Positions 1 to 12,875 of a DNA stretch of 34,164 nucleotides are shown here, in pieces. A program made the position numbers and the translations under genes. Below the pieces are notes generated by a model. It was not told the origin of the DNA, made no database searches, and worked only from the letters and a program-made list of their open reading frames with translations. This DNA is from Wuchereria bancrofti (lineage: Eukaryota; Nematoda; Chromadorea; Rhabditida; Onchocercidae), in contig SSBO01000012.1 in the NCBI GenBank assembly GCA_005281725.1, positions 23,482,847 to 23,517,010 on the forward strand, given 5' to 3'. The first letter of the stretch is position 1. Every line of letters begins with the position of its first letter.

Positions 1-3000
1 TAGATTCATTAGATAATCAATTTTGATAATTTATAATTTATAAAGTGCATATTTGATAATTTATAAAATGCATAGCGAAATAAAAGTTAAAAAAATTCAA
101 TAATTTCATGGTTATAAAAAAATACTTGTTTTTTTTTAAAAGAAAACATTGAAATGAAAATGAAATGATAATATTAAAAGATTTCAAATTTAAGTTTATC
201 AATTCTCTTTGGAATAATTTAGATATGAGCAGTTCACTTATCAAAATTTAGCTAACTGATAATATTCAAAGTAAATTCACTAATCAATCAACTCAATCTT
301 CTGCCAATATTTGATCAATTTATATTGAGCAGCATAAATGATCAATGATCATTTCAATTATTTCATCAATTTAATTCATATATAAAAATTAAAATTGTGT
401 TAATATTATTATTACAATTTTAATTTTATCATAATAATAATAGCAACTTTCATTACTTAATGAAAGAGAAGAAAAAAAAAACAAAAAAGGAAATGATAAA
501 ATGAAATTTTGAACAATGAAATGAAAATGATAATAGCATTTCAACAACATTCAACTAGTAAACATATCAAATTGGTTGGTATTCTATGATCTTTCAAACA
601 TTTCTTAATGATATTTTATTCTCTCTCATTTCATTTTACCCTTTTGCTAGATAGAAATAGAGAGAGAGAGGGGAAGAGAGAGTAAAAGTAAAAAAAATTA
701 TTAAAATGTAAAAGTCTTTTTTAAATTTAGAACAAATTTTTTGTTTTCTTTTTTTACTAATAATATACTAATTGTAAATAATTGTTAACATAAATAAATG
801 GCGATAACAAAGAGATTTTGCAAAAGATATAAAATTTTTTTTATATCAAAAAATTTTAGTGCAAATTTGGAACATACTAAAATTTTTAGTGCATTTTAGT
901 TTTGAATAAAATTAAAAATGTCGTAAATTGAAAAAGTTTTAAAATTTCTTTCAAATATTTCCGAAAATTTTCTATAACACAAAAAAAAAGTGTAATTTAA
1001 CTGAACTGAGAAATTTGAGATATGCCCGATGGCTAATTATAGTTAATGTCACATTTGCTATTACTCCGAGTAAATTATGTCAATTTTGATGATTTATAAA
1101 AAATAATCTGATTGAATGGAAACTGTCAAAAAAAAAAAAAAAAAATCAAAGAACCATAAAATGTCGAAAATTTACAAATTTATTTATGCAAAAATGTAAA
1201 TTAGCCCTAATTTGTACAATTATTTTCTCTTGGTTTGTTTAATTTCGTGCTATTTTCCTTTTTTTTTTTTAATTATTTATTTATGTCAAATTTATTTTTT
1301 ATATGTCGTCGCTTTTTTTTTTTTGTGTTTACAATTTAACACTTATTTGATTGTATGTTTATATTTTTAGATTGTTTGTATTTATTTAATTCATTTTTTT
1401 AAAACGAATTTTTTAAACGGTTTTTTTGATTGTTCAATTAGTATAGAAATTTATAATTTCTCCATTCGTCTATTTTATTAATTAACAGTATTTCTTTTTT
1501 GATAAAAAAAATTACTAATTAAAGTATTACGTAATGAATTCTATATTATCATCACGTATTCTTATATTTCTATCACGTACGTGTATTACATACGTAGCAA
1601 GAAATTAATTAACTTCAGATAATAAGATAAAAAAGAATATCAAATAGAAGTATTAGTTGATGAAATATGAATGAAATCCTAATTTAACATTTCAAACAAT
1701 TTTCGGATTAGTTGACAAAATATGTGTAAATAATTTGAAATAATTTTAATTTTAAAAAAATTTTTAAATTTTAATTTTTTCCCTTCTTTTTTTAATTTTA
1801 ATTTTGAGAGAATATTGATATTTTCCAATTCAAAAAAGAAAGCAAAGAAAAAAAATAAAATAAAAGAAATTGATAAAAGAGAATAATGCTCTGATTTCTC
1901 GATGCATATGTGCATTATTTAGTTAATTACAGATATTTCAAAAAAAAAAAAAAAAAAAAGAAAAAGTTAATTAAACAAACATTTGCTTGCAGCTGTTTCA
2001 TGCAACTATGCACATTTCATTAAATTACATCCTTTTTATCATTAGATAACTAAGCTAAATTTATATTTACTATAAAAAATCATAAAAATTTAAATTTGAT
2101 TAAATAAAATTTACGCTGATAACATTGAAATTTCATCAACAACAAACAAAAAAAAAAGAAAAGAAAAACATTTACAATTGTTTAAATCAGTGAAAAAAAG
2201 AAGAAGGAAGAGAAAAAAAAAATGAAAAAATTATATTTTAATTGAAATATAATACAAATTTTAATATTAACAAAATATAATCACAAAAGAAAAAATTTGT
2301 TTATTGAATAAGAAGAAGAAAATAAAACAATTTAAAATGATTAGTGATAATGATAATCATTTTAGAAACATTTAAAATTATTTTTAAAAAGAGTGGAATC
2401 AAGCTATTTGATAATCATTTAATATTAATTTACTCTCGTAATTTTTAACTTATTAATCTAATTAATCATTTACTTACTTAACAAATATCATTTATCTCAT
2501 TCTGATGAAATAGTAATTTAAATTTTAAAATTTTATAAATTCAACAACATTAAAAATTGGTACATGTCAATGATGATGTAATTTCATTGACTAATCTCAT
2601 CTCATCCTTTACCCATTCATATAAATAAATGTTACCCGTAGATAATTGGGGGAAAGAAAAAAAAGATGGGCAAAAGTGATGCGGGAAAGGAAATGATCAT
2701 TGCCCGATTCATATCGAATAATTATTTGAAATGTGCGTCTGTGAGATTACGATTAATACTTCTTCCAATAATGTGCCACTAATTATCTTCTCAAAGTAGC
2801 AATCAATAATAGGTCATTTCCTTAATCCTTCAATAATTTCAGTTCATTTTTTTTTTTTTTTCATTTTTGAAAGTAAAAAAATATAAGTAATTTATTTCAT
2901 ATTTACAGAAAAAAAAAAAATTCCTGAAAAAAAATTGAAAATATTTTTATTTTTTAATAGTTTTACATATAATTCAAAATTATTCGTAAAATATTTACAT

Positions 3001-6000
3001 ACATATCATTTTAATAAATATTAATTAGCAAATTAATTTTGAATATGATATGAATAAAATTTATTGAAGGAAAAAAAATTGATGGAAATGAAATGCTAAA
3101 ATTTTTTGAAAAAAAAATTTTTTGTTCTTTTCAGAAGAAAAAGAAAAAACAATTTGTTTTTGAAATGTAAACATTCGTTTTTGTTCTAAAATTTTTTTTT
3201 GGATGTAAAAATTTAAAAAAAAAAAAATTTGGTACTGAAAGATAATTTCTTTTTCTTTTCTTTCTGAAATAAAAAAAGGAAAGAAATGGAAATGTACAAA
3301 AATAATAAAAAAAAATAAAAAAGTTATTTTTTTAAAATGAAATACACTGCTATTTTAGTGAACATTTGTGATATGAATAAAATGAACAATTAAATGAAAA
3401 TGAAAATTTGATTGATTGACAAACATTTGCGCATTTTCTTCTTCAAGGCAATCTATTGTATTACTATTATAAATAAAATTGGCGTTCATTAAATGGAACA
3501 AAATAGATTTAAAAAAAAAAAGAAAGAAGGAAATGACGTAAATTAGATATAAAAGATGAAAGATAAAAAAATGGGAAAGTAAGAAAAAACAAAAAATGAT
3601 ATTAAAACGATAAATAAACTATCAAAAATATTTTTTAAAAAAAGAGGGTTAATTTTAAAAAAATTCAAAAATTCATTCGCATTGATATTTATAATTTATA
3701 TCGTATAAAAAACATTATTTATTAAAAAAAAGTATGAAAAACAAAAGTTATTTATAATTTACATCGTAGAAAAAACAAAATAATAAGTTGACAGAAATTA
3801 ACGATAGAATAATTTAATTTTTTATCAAATGACTTTTAATAATATATTTATTTCAGCGTATGCAACAAGAATTTTTAATCAATTTCATAATTAAAAAGTC
3901 ATCGCTTCATTCGAAATATTAAGCAGATTTAAAATATTGAATATTAAAAAGAAATATTAAATTTAAAAAAAAAAAAAAAGGGAAAGCGAAGAAGAAATGA
4001 ACGTTAAGAATTTATGTTCATTAAATTAAAATGAAATATAGCATGAAATGAAATGATGCAAAAAGAAAAAAAAAAATGAAAAAGTGAAAAGAAAAATGAA
4101 AAAGAAAAGAAAAAGAAAAATATTTTAGTGCTAATGAAAAATTTATGCATGGATAAAAGCTAATATTTGAATTTATACAGTTATATTTCTCTTATTTGAT
4201 ATGCATTTTTTGTCGGATTAATTTAAATTCTAACTTTAATAAAATTTATTATTAAATTAAAAAACTTTTAAATTTTAAATGATAAATGCAAGATGTAAAA
4301 TTTTAGAAGTTTAATATTTAATGCGACACGATTAGTCGATTAATGATTGTTTATTTTATTTTTGATTTCAAAAAAACGAAAAAAAAAAATATTTCACTTA
4401 AAAGAGGACTTTATGTTTCTTTTTTTTTTTCCATTTATTTCCTTCATTTTCTTCCTATTTCATCATCAAACTATTATTAAATTGTCGCTTTTTTCACTTT
4501 CTTTCTTTCTTTCTTTCTTTTTTTTTCTGTCATTTTATTTTCTATTTTCTCTTTTCCATTTTAAAATTGATCAACTGTACTTCACTTTATTAATGCAAAA
4601 ATTTTTGAGCACAAAATAAATAAAACTGTTTTTTTTTTTTTTGGGAAGAGAAAAAGACGGTTGATAAAAATGAAAAGAAAAGTAAATTTAAGAAATGAAA
4701 AAACAAAACAAAAAAGAATGCAAGAAAAGAAAAACAAAAAATTTTAAATTGATTGGAAAAGAGATTAATCTTTTTTTTTTTTTTTTGTAAAACATAAAGA
4801 AAGTAAAATGAGAGATTAAGCATTAACGAAATGAAATAAATTATTCTAAAGTATATTCATTCATATACATATATCTCTATGGAAACAGATCAATGCATTT
4901 AATTTATCAAAATGTTTTGTGAAATGTTTAAGATAATGAATGAATACAATTATAAGCGGATCATTTTAACTTTTTTAAAAAAAAATTTTTCTTTCTTTCT
5001 TTTTGTTCTTTTTCATTTTTTCTTTGTCTTTTTTTTCGAATTTTAAAATTTTAATCAATAAAAATAAAATTTTATTTTCAATAAATCTATTACAAGAGAT
5101 CAGTAATGAAAATGTAGAGGAAAATATTTTTAATGCTAATATTAAATTCAATAAAAGATTAGCAAGAAAAATTTTTCATTTAGCTTCGAAATGAAAAATT
5201 TGATTTAAATCAAAGGGTGCAAAATTGAATCGAGCAAAAATTTAAGATAAATTATATACTCTATAATTATCTTGTTCTGTTTATTAGTTACCTGAGAGAG
5301 TAAAGAGTAGTATTTTTCGAAATACCTGTTGGTGACATATTGTAAATTCTTCTTGCTTACCTGTTTACTAATTCATAACGTAAAATACTAATAACTATCA
5401 TTGAAATAATTAAATTTATTCATTTTTGTTCAATTTTTAATTTTAGTAGTTAATTATGATTAATTTAATTTTAAAATGCATACAAAATAGTAAATGAAAA
5501 GTTGAAAAGAAAAACGACATTATGTGACTATCTTCTATCCGCAAAATTTGAAAAATTGAAAATTTTTTTTTCAATTTTTTTTTTTTTTATAAAGTTATTC
5601 GCATTTCAGTTGAAATTCCCTTAAAGTGGCATTATTTGTAGAATTCAAAAGAAATGAAAAATTTTTTTCTTTTGCATTTTTTGAAGAATAAAATAATATG
5701 AATTAAGTTTAGAGTGTCACAATAATAGCATATGACAATTAGATCAAAAAGGGAAAAACGAATGAAACTCAAGAAAATTAATTTTAAAAAATTTATGCAT
5801 TGCAAAAATTAAATCTCTTTTTCCTTATAATAAATTATTACTTATTAAAATTGAAAAAAAAAAGGAAATGAAATGTTTTTGAAACAAATAAAAATTTCAA
5901 TGTAATGTTGAAAAGTGTAAAAATAATTTGAAAGAGCATTTTTTTGTTTTATTAAAGGCAAAAAAAAAAAAAAAAAAAGAATTTTGTCAAATTTTGTCGA

Positions 6001-6700
6001 AGTTTTTATTTTTTGTAAATATTTTTTAGTTAGATGGCATTTTTATCAAGTTTATAAAAAGTGTCAATATTGATTAGTTAACAAATGTTTGATAAGTTAC
6101 TATTAATTTGTGATAAAAATAAATATCATAGTAGAACAGGTAAATAGTTTATATTAGCCATATTAATAGCTTAATGAACAATTTGCGCCAAAATATTTCA
6201 CATACATATATTTCATGTAAATTTGCTTTTTTTTTTCATCATTTCAAATATTTTAGCTTTTAAGCGAAAACATTAAAAAGAAAAAGAAAAATCATTTGAA
6301 ATTCAAAAAAAAAAAAAAATAAAATTGAAGGTTATAAGCGCAAAAAATAAAATTGAAAAAATGGATTTTCCATTTAAAAAAGAAAATTTTTTTTTTGTTC
6401 AATTCAATTTTATATGCGAAAGAAAGAATTGCAAAAGAAGTAAATTTGTGAAAAATTTTCAACAAATGAAAAATAACAAATGAGAAAATTGCTAAGAGAG
6501 AAAGATGGTGACGAGAAGGAATTAGGAAAGAGTGAAAATCTCAAAATTTTAAATCTATTAAGCATAAATTAGAGGACAATCTGCGCAATTGCAATTGCAT
6601 CGCTAATGATTTTTCATTTGTGCATAAAATTATTTAAGAAAAATAATCATAACGACAAAAAAAAAAAAAAAAAACTAAAATTGAAGTTAAAACAAAGTTG
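1..6700. other. AT-rich gene-poor stretch
   Basis: No convincing gene is visible on either strand. The sequence is mostly A/T runs, short GA tracts (for example near 660-685) and weak internal duplications. Open frames here are low in complexity, rich in Phe, Lys, Ile, Leu and Asn, and lack recognisable domains. Slightly more complex patches lie at about 1526-1600, 2640-2830, 5285-5372 and 6480-6600 and are treated as separate observations. Short exons of an AT-rich gene could escape detection by eye. Confidence 0.6.
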
Positions 6701-7460
6701 AAGTTTGTAAAAATTAAAACCAAAGCATTAAGATAAATAACATTCGTTAAAAATTTTAAATTAACCGTCTTTTGAAAATAAAATATTAAAGAAGTTTCGG
6801 AATATTTAAAAAGTATTTTCCATCTTTCCACAAATATTATATATTTTTTAAATTAAATTTACTAAGATAAGTAATATTTTTGTGTTAAAATGTTTGCATT
6901 TGTCGAGTAAACAATTATTTATTTTGTTGAAGTTTGCGGAAATTAACCGAAACATTAAGATATATTGCATTCGTTAAAAAATTTTTAAATTAACCATTTG
7001 ATAGTCTTTTGAAAAAATTTTTGAAAATAAAATAGTAAAGAAATTTTGGAATATTTTCCATCTTTCCACAAATATTATATAATTTTTTCAAATTAAATTT
7101 GTTAAAATAAGTAATTTTTTTTTTGTGTTAAATATTTGCATTTGTCGAGTAAACAATTATTATTTATTCTCAAGTTTGCAAAAATTAACTAAAACATTAA
7201 GATATATTGCATTCAAAAATTTTTGAAAATAAAATATTAAAGAAATTTCGGAATATTTAAAAAGTATTCTCCATCTTTCCACAAATATTATATAATTTTT
7301 TCAAATTAAATTTATTAAGATAAGTAATATTTTTGTGTGAAAATATTTGCATTTTATCGAGTAAACAATTATTTATTTTGAAGTTTGCGAAAATTAACCA
7401 AAACATTAAGATATATTACATTTGTTAAAAGTTTTAAATTAACCATTCAATAGACTTTGA
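6701..7460. repeat. Diverged tandem repeat, unit about 209-242 bp
   Basis: Copies begin with AAGTTTG at 6701, 6930, 7172 and 7381, giving spacings of 229, 242 and 209 bp. Each full unit carries the same landmarks in order: an AACATTAAGATA block, a CATCTTTCCACAAATATTAT block, and a TTGTCGAGTAAACAATTATT block (read TTATCGAG in the third copy). The fourth copy is partial. Differences between copies are mainly small indels in A/T runs plus a deletion of about 40 bp in the third unit. There is no coding signal and no terminal inverted repeat, so this looks like a satellite-type array and not a transposon. Confidence 0.85.
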
Positions 7461-8000
7461 AGGAAAAAGAAAGAATTAATGATTATCATTTTTGTTAAAA
7501 ATTATCATTTATCAATATTATCAATAATTGTCATTTTTAAGGCTTAAAAATAATTTTTTTTTTTGTTGTTGTATTCTTTAATTTTCAATGTTTATTCAAA
7601 TAATTCAACAAATTCACAAGCAATCTTCTATCATATTGGAATAAATGAAATTGTAAAATTGATTTTTCGAAGTACCTAAATCATTTTAAAATGAGAATTT
7701 TCTAATTTTCATTTTTTAATTCGACTGAAAATTTCATTAATCGATCTATTACATATTGCAAAATGGAGAGAAATTTAAATAAATCAAAGTAAGTGTTAAT
7801 AGTTTCAAAAAATAAAAGTACTTTAAAATGTAAGAAGAAGTGCAACTTAATTAACGAATGTATTTCAAAAAAAAAAAAAGAGAAAGAAGTATGAGTGATT
7901 GCGAAAACTTTCTATTTTAAATACTTAATTAATAACAAAGCAAAAGAGCTTATCATATCATATCACGATATTATCAATCAATAAAATGCGTACTGTTACC

Positions 8001-8054
8001 AATCAATCAATCAATCAATCGATCGATCAATCAATCAATCAATCGATCAATAAT
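8001..8054. repeat. (AATC)n microsatellite
   Basis: An AATC tetranucleotide tract broken by GATC variants that create GATCGATC. It is a simple sequence repeat with no visible coding or structural role. Confidence 0.9.
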
Positions 8055-8255
8055 CCTATATAACTATGCTAAAATTAACTTTCATAAAATTAAACTTACT
8101 ACTGTTTATCATTTAAAATTTCAAAAATTTATGTTTTAAAGATAAAAAAGCAAAATTACTCATATTTAAAATGTGTAAAATTTGTAACAAATGTGAAAAT
8201 TAAATCAAAATGTGTGACGTAAAACGATGAAATCGTCCGTTTTGCTAATTTTGTG

Positions 8256-8305
8256 TCACACACATGCACACATACACACATACACCCAGATACATCCATA
8301 TATAT
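8256..8305. repeat. CA-rich microsatellite
   Basis: An imperfect CA/CATA tract. It is of the same alternating purine-pyrimidine type as the much larger TG-rich tract at 13104-14017, but on the opposite strand sense. Confidence 0.75.
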
Positions 8306-8605
8306 TAAAAAATCAATCATTTAGCCAAATGTCAAATCAATTAATTAATTAATTGTCACAAAATATAGTTTTAAGTTAAAAAAAAAAAAAATTAATGATT
8401 TCAAATTCAGTAAATGAATGAATTTTTGGAAAATTTTTTTTAGATAATTATTCCATTTTTTTTTTTTTTTTTAAAATGGAATAAAATGAAAGAGAGAAGA
8501 AATTAATGAGAAGTAAGATAATTGCTAATAATTATTTGTGAATTGAATATGAAATGAAATGATGCATTTTAAGTATCATATTGTATGGTAACATTAAATC
8601 TCTAA

Positions 8606-8606
<1 letters not shown>

Positions 8607-8667
<61 letters not shown>

Positions 8668-8682
8668 TTAAAAGAAAATTAG

Positions 8683-8722
<40 letters not shown>
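8607..8722. repeat. Two long homopolymer A runs
   Basis: There is a run of 57 A at 8607-8663 and, after a short T-rich spacer, a run of 28 A at 8695-8722. They are unusually long even for this sequence. Lengths at such sites are often wrong in assemblies. Confidence 0.9.
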
Positions 8723-8723
<1 letters not shown>

Positions 8724-9007
8724 AAAAAAAAAGAAAAAAGCAAAAAATGAAAAATTTTTAGATGATAATTCGATTTTTCTTTTCAAAAAAAAAAAAAAAA
8801 AAGAAAGGAAAAAAGGTGACAAAAAAATGTCCTTCAAAAAAAAAAAATCACTAAAAATATATTAGGTGTTATATGTTTACACAAAGTAACAAATTATTGA
8901 AATTAAAATTGAAAATAAACTGTTGAATTTGATTTATTAAAATTCGCATTAAAATTTTAATAAGCACAATTTAATTAATCAATACAAATAAATTTATGTT
9001 TTTATTG

Positions 9008-9893
9008 ATTGCTAACTGGTATGTTACGTGTATTACTTTTCTGTTTAACGTGTTAACTTATAATTGCTAACTGATATGTTACGTGTATTACTTTTCTGTC
9101 TAACGTGTTAACTTATAATTGCTAACTGATATGTTACGTGTATTACTTTTCTGTTTAACGTGTTAACTTATAATTGCTAACTGATATGTTACGTGTATTA
9201 CTTTTCTGTCTAACGTGTTAACTTATAATTGCTAACTGATATGTTACGTGTATTACTTTTCTGTTTAACGTGTTAACTTATAATTGCTAACTGATATGTT
9301 ACGTGTATTACTTTTCTGTTTAGCGTGTTAACTTATAATTGCTAACTGATATGTTACGTGTATTACTTTTCTGTCTAACGTGTTAACTTATAATTGCTAA
9401 CTGATATGTTACGTGTATTACTTTTCTGTTTAACGTGTTAACTTATAATTGCTAACTGATATGTTACGTGTATTACTTTTCTGTTTAACGTGTTAACTTA
9501 TAATTGCTAACTGATATGTTACGTGTATTACTTTTCTGTTTAGCGTGTTAACTTATAATTGCTAGCTGATATGTTACGTGTATTACTTTTCTGTCTAACG
9601 TGTTAACTTATAATTGCTAACTGATATGTTACGTGTATTACTTTTCTGTTTAGCGTGTTAACTTATAATTGCTAACTGATATGTTACGTGTATTACTTTT
9701 CTGTCTAACGTGTTAACTTATAATTGCTAACTGATATATTGCGTGTATTACTTTTCTGTCTAACGTGTTAACTTATAATTGCTAACTGATATGTTACGTG
9801 TATTACTTTTCTGTCTAACGTGTTAACTTATAATTGCTAACTGATATGTTACGTGTATTACTTTTCTGTTTAACGTGTTAACTTATAATTGCT
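9008..9893. repeat. 55-bp satellite array, about 16 copies
   Basis: The unit is 55 bp, with about 16.1 head-to-tail copies. Copies are nearly identical. The main variable site is CTGTYTARCG, giving three forms: TTAAC (T), CTAAC (C) and TTAGC (G). From left to right the order is T C T C T G C T T G C G C C C T. Rare private changes include GCTAGCTG near 9562 and ATATTGCG near 9736. Each T-type unit contains TTAAC-GT-GTTAA, a short inverted repeat, and two ACGTG cores. The array stops abruptly within the unit at GCT|CAAATAT. High identity points to recent expansion or homogenisation. Confidence 0.97.
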
Positions 9894-10401
9894 CAAATAT
9901 TTTAATTTTTTTGTTTGTTTCTCATTTTTTCTAACTTTTCTAATTCTAAAATGTGTTTAAAGTTAAAGTTTATAGCGATGTTTACTAAATTTGTTTGTTT
10001 TTTTTCTTCTGTTCTTTTTTTTTTTTAAAAGTTTGTTTATAATGTTTTGCGAAATTTTGATTCATATTACTTTGTTTTTTGTTTTTTTTTCTATTTGGAT
10101 ATATAAATCAATCATAAACGAACTATTTTCCGGATATATCTTATGCAATCATCCGTAATTTATTGTTATTGCAATCTAAGAGATGTGGAAGTTTCCATTT
10201 TTAAATTTATAAAAAAGGAAACAAAAAAATTAGCAAATACACAAGGGAGACAAAAAAGAAAAAAAGAAAAATGCATCAACAATGTCATATTTCATTGAAA
10301 ATTCTAACATGAAAAAAAAAAAAAAAATTCTTCAAAAATTTGCCGATTGAAATTTGAAGAGTAATTTTATGAACTCAAAAGTGGCTACAGTAGGAATGCA
10401 T

Positions 10402-10655
10402 AAGTTTACAGTGATAATATACAAATTAAAAAAAAAAAATGTGACAAACATAAATAAAAGGTGACAATATGACAAATATAAATAAAAAGTGACAATATGT
10501 AAAATTTTGATCAATATTATAAGTTTAATAATGATAATATATAAATTGAAGAGTTATTTAAAAAATATGTAAAAAAAAAATTTCTCGACTTAAGAGTTAA
10601 ATATATAAAATTTCGATCAATGTTATAAGTTTAATAATGATAATATATTAAACTT
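10402..10655. repeat. Diverged tandem duplication, unit about 106-119 bp
   Basis: The block AAGTTTAATAATGATAATAT occurs at 10521 and 10626. A weaker third copy (AAGTTTACAGTGATAATATA) lies at 10402. The preceding AAAATTT-GATCAAT segment is shared by the last two copies. It is non-coding. Confidence 0.7.
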
Positions 10656-11412
10656 AAAAGTTATTAGAAGTAAGATTAACCTATAAAATAGAGAATAATT
10701 ATCATGAGATGGAATAATTACTTAAGAATTGTATTCTTAAGTTACTAATTAGTTATACATAAGTATTTATAGAAAAAAATTTTAATTCATACACTAAAAT
10801 TTCATTTTGTTTTTATAATAAATTAATTACGATAGATAAAAAAGGAAAAAAAAAGATTAATGTAAATATATAACATAAAGTAAGAACATAAAAGTTAAAA
10901 AAAAGGGAAAAAATTTGTCTGAAAAGCAAATATTTCAAAGAAAAAAGTTTTTTTTTTTATTGAAAAAATATATGTTTACAATTAATCAATTTATTTTATT
11001 TATTTATTTATTTTTTTTTGAAAAATTATTTATTATTTTATTTGTTATTTTTTTTTTTTTTTTTTTGTTACAAAGTATTAACATAATAACAGCAATAAAT
11101 TGCGATCATTTAGTGTATTTTAAATTTTAAAAAGAGCGGAAATATAATCGCCACAAACTATTTTTGTTTCATAAAAAGAAATAAAAAAAAAAAAAAAAGA
11201 TCGTTATATTTGCAATTTAACAAATTGAAATTTTAATTGTAAGCAAGAAAAAAAAAATGAATAAATAATGAGACATAATGTGAAAAAAAAAAAAAAAAAT
11301 AGAAAAAGGATAATGTGAAACATTGATATTTGTCATTTCATTTCATTTTTTTATTGATTACGGAAATGTCAGTGAATTTATTTATTTTTATTTTTTTTTT
11401 TTTTTTTACAAA

Positions 11413-11494
11413 TTAATGATGAAAATGACAAGAATAACGACCATAACGACGACAAATGGCGACGATGGCGACAATGACGACAATGGTGACAAGG
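11413..11494. repeat. Imperfect GAC/AAT trinucleotide repeat
   Basis: A run of GAC, GAT, AAT and GGC triplets, markedly richer in G+C than its flanks. On the + strand it translates to Thr-rich then Asp/Asn/Gly-rich low-complexity peptide, bounded by T and A homopolymers. It is best read as a degenerate trinucleotide microsatellite. A coding Asp-rich segment cannot be excluded, but no adjacent exon supports one. Confidence 0.6.
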
Positions 11495-12203
11495 AAATAA
11501 GAATTAAAAAAAAAAAAAAGCTAAAGATTGAAATGTTACTATGGTGATAGGACAACTAACATTTGTTTCTAATGATGGCAATAATTATGTCATTTCTTCT
11601 GTTACGCCAATAAATTAATTAAATTATCTTTAACTATCATTCATTTTGTAAATTTTATTTAAAAATATTTTTTAACAAAAATTTTAATCAATATCTGACA
11701 AATAAAATTTTAGTAATTGTTTTATTGTATGTCTGATAAAAAGATTTTAATAATTCTTTTAGCAAAAGAAAAAAAAGTTTGATTAAATTATAAAATAATT
11801 TAAAACAGATGTATTTAACAATTTATACTCAATTTCAATTTGCTTTTTCTTTTTTTGCTAAATTTCTCTTTCAGGGAGTAATTTTGAAGGTTATAAATTA
11901 ATTCAAATAATTTCACTCTTACATTTCTTTCCTTTCTTTTTATCGTAATTTCATTTTTTTGAAGTTGAAAAATCTTTTAGTAAATTAAATTGAAATTTTA
12001 ATCGTTTAATTTTATATAAGAAATCAGCAAAATAATTTTCAAAAAGTTGAAATTAAATATTTCTGATTTCGCTTATGAAAAAAAGCAAATCACAAAAAAA
12101 GTATGTAGCAGAATATATTGTTAAGTACATAAAACTATTTCTTTATCAATTAGTCTTTTCTATCTTATCATTTATCCTAATATCAATGTATTATTTTAAT
12201 TCC

Positions 12204-12233
12204 GATATATCAGTATTCAAATACTGATATATC
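12204..12233. repeat. 30-bp palindrome
   Basis: Two 14-bp arms (12204-12217 and 12220-12233) are perfect reverse complements around a central CA. Single-stranded, it would form a hairpin of about 12-13 bp with a loop of 4-6 nt. The surrounding 150 bp is rich in ATATCAAT-type words. No gene boundary is nearby. Confidence 0.9.
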
Positions 12234-12875
12234 ATTATTTGTTTCAATATCAATATATTAATGCACTATATATTTATGTTCAAATATCGCAAATACCAAA
12301 ATCAAATATCAATGTCACCAATACGATCAGTTCAAATCTTAATATCGTTTCAGTTTGATTAATCGTAATTTAGCTAATTAATTAAAAATCAAAAAATTAA
12401 AAAAAAATTAAAAAAAAATTAAAAAAAAAATTTCAAAAAAAAAATGATAAATTTTAAAGTAATAACTGAATAGTATATTAATGTAATTATAATGAACGAA
12501 CAATATTAGCTTAACAAATATACCTAAATTAAATAATATTAGTAATAATAATAATTAACAATTTATTTACCTTTAAGCAGCAATTAAAATTTTTATCACA
12601 TTTACATTGACAATAAAAAATATTGAAATGCAATAAAACTCAATAAAAAGAATTCTTTTAAAAGACATAAAATTAGTTAGCAAATAAGAAGCAGTATTGA
12701 TCAATCAAATAAAAATGACATATAAAAATTTTTTTTTTTTTTTAATCTAAAAATTTAATTCAAAGAAAAATCTCCAAAAATAGAAATTGAAATTAAAATT
12801 AGGGAAAAAGATACATTAAAAAACGAAATGAATTTGTAACTGAAAGATTAGAATAAAATTATAAGCATTGCTTAG

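Larger units (their letters stand above)
7461..9007. other. AT-rich intergenic stretch with microsatellites and long A runs
   Basis: No gene is seen. The stretch includes an (AATC)n microsatellite, a CA-rich tract and two long poly(A) runs, which are listed separately. The rest is A/T-rich with no open frame worth keeping. Confidence 0.6.
9894..12875. other. AT-rich intergenic stretch
   Basis: No gene is seen. The stretch contains a diverged ~106-119-bp duplication at 10402-10655, a GAC-type repeat at 11413-11494 and a 30-bp palindrome at 12204-12233, all listed separately. Open frames at 10915-11130 and 11323-11547 follow T runs and the trinucleotide repeat and are not considered genes. Confidence 0.6.

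Noticed and set aside
8607..8722. Long poly(A) as the tail of a retroposed element
   Set aside because: No element body, target-site duplication or internal promoter is visible upstream, and A runs are common throughout.
9008..9893. CRISPR-like array
   Set aside because: There are no unique spacers; the whole 55-bp unit repeats head to tail. The genome is eukaryotic.
11323..11547. 74-codon frame on + with Asp/Asn-rich segment
   Set aside because: It is made of a T run, a GAC-type trinucleotide tract and an A run, with no supporting exon or homology.
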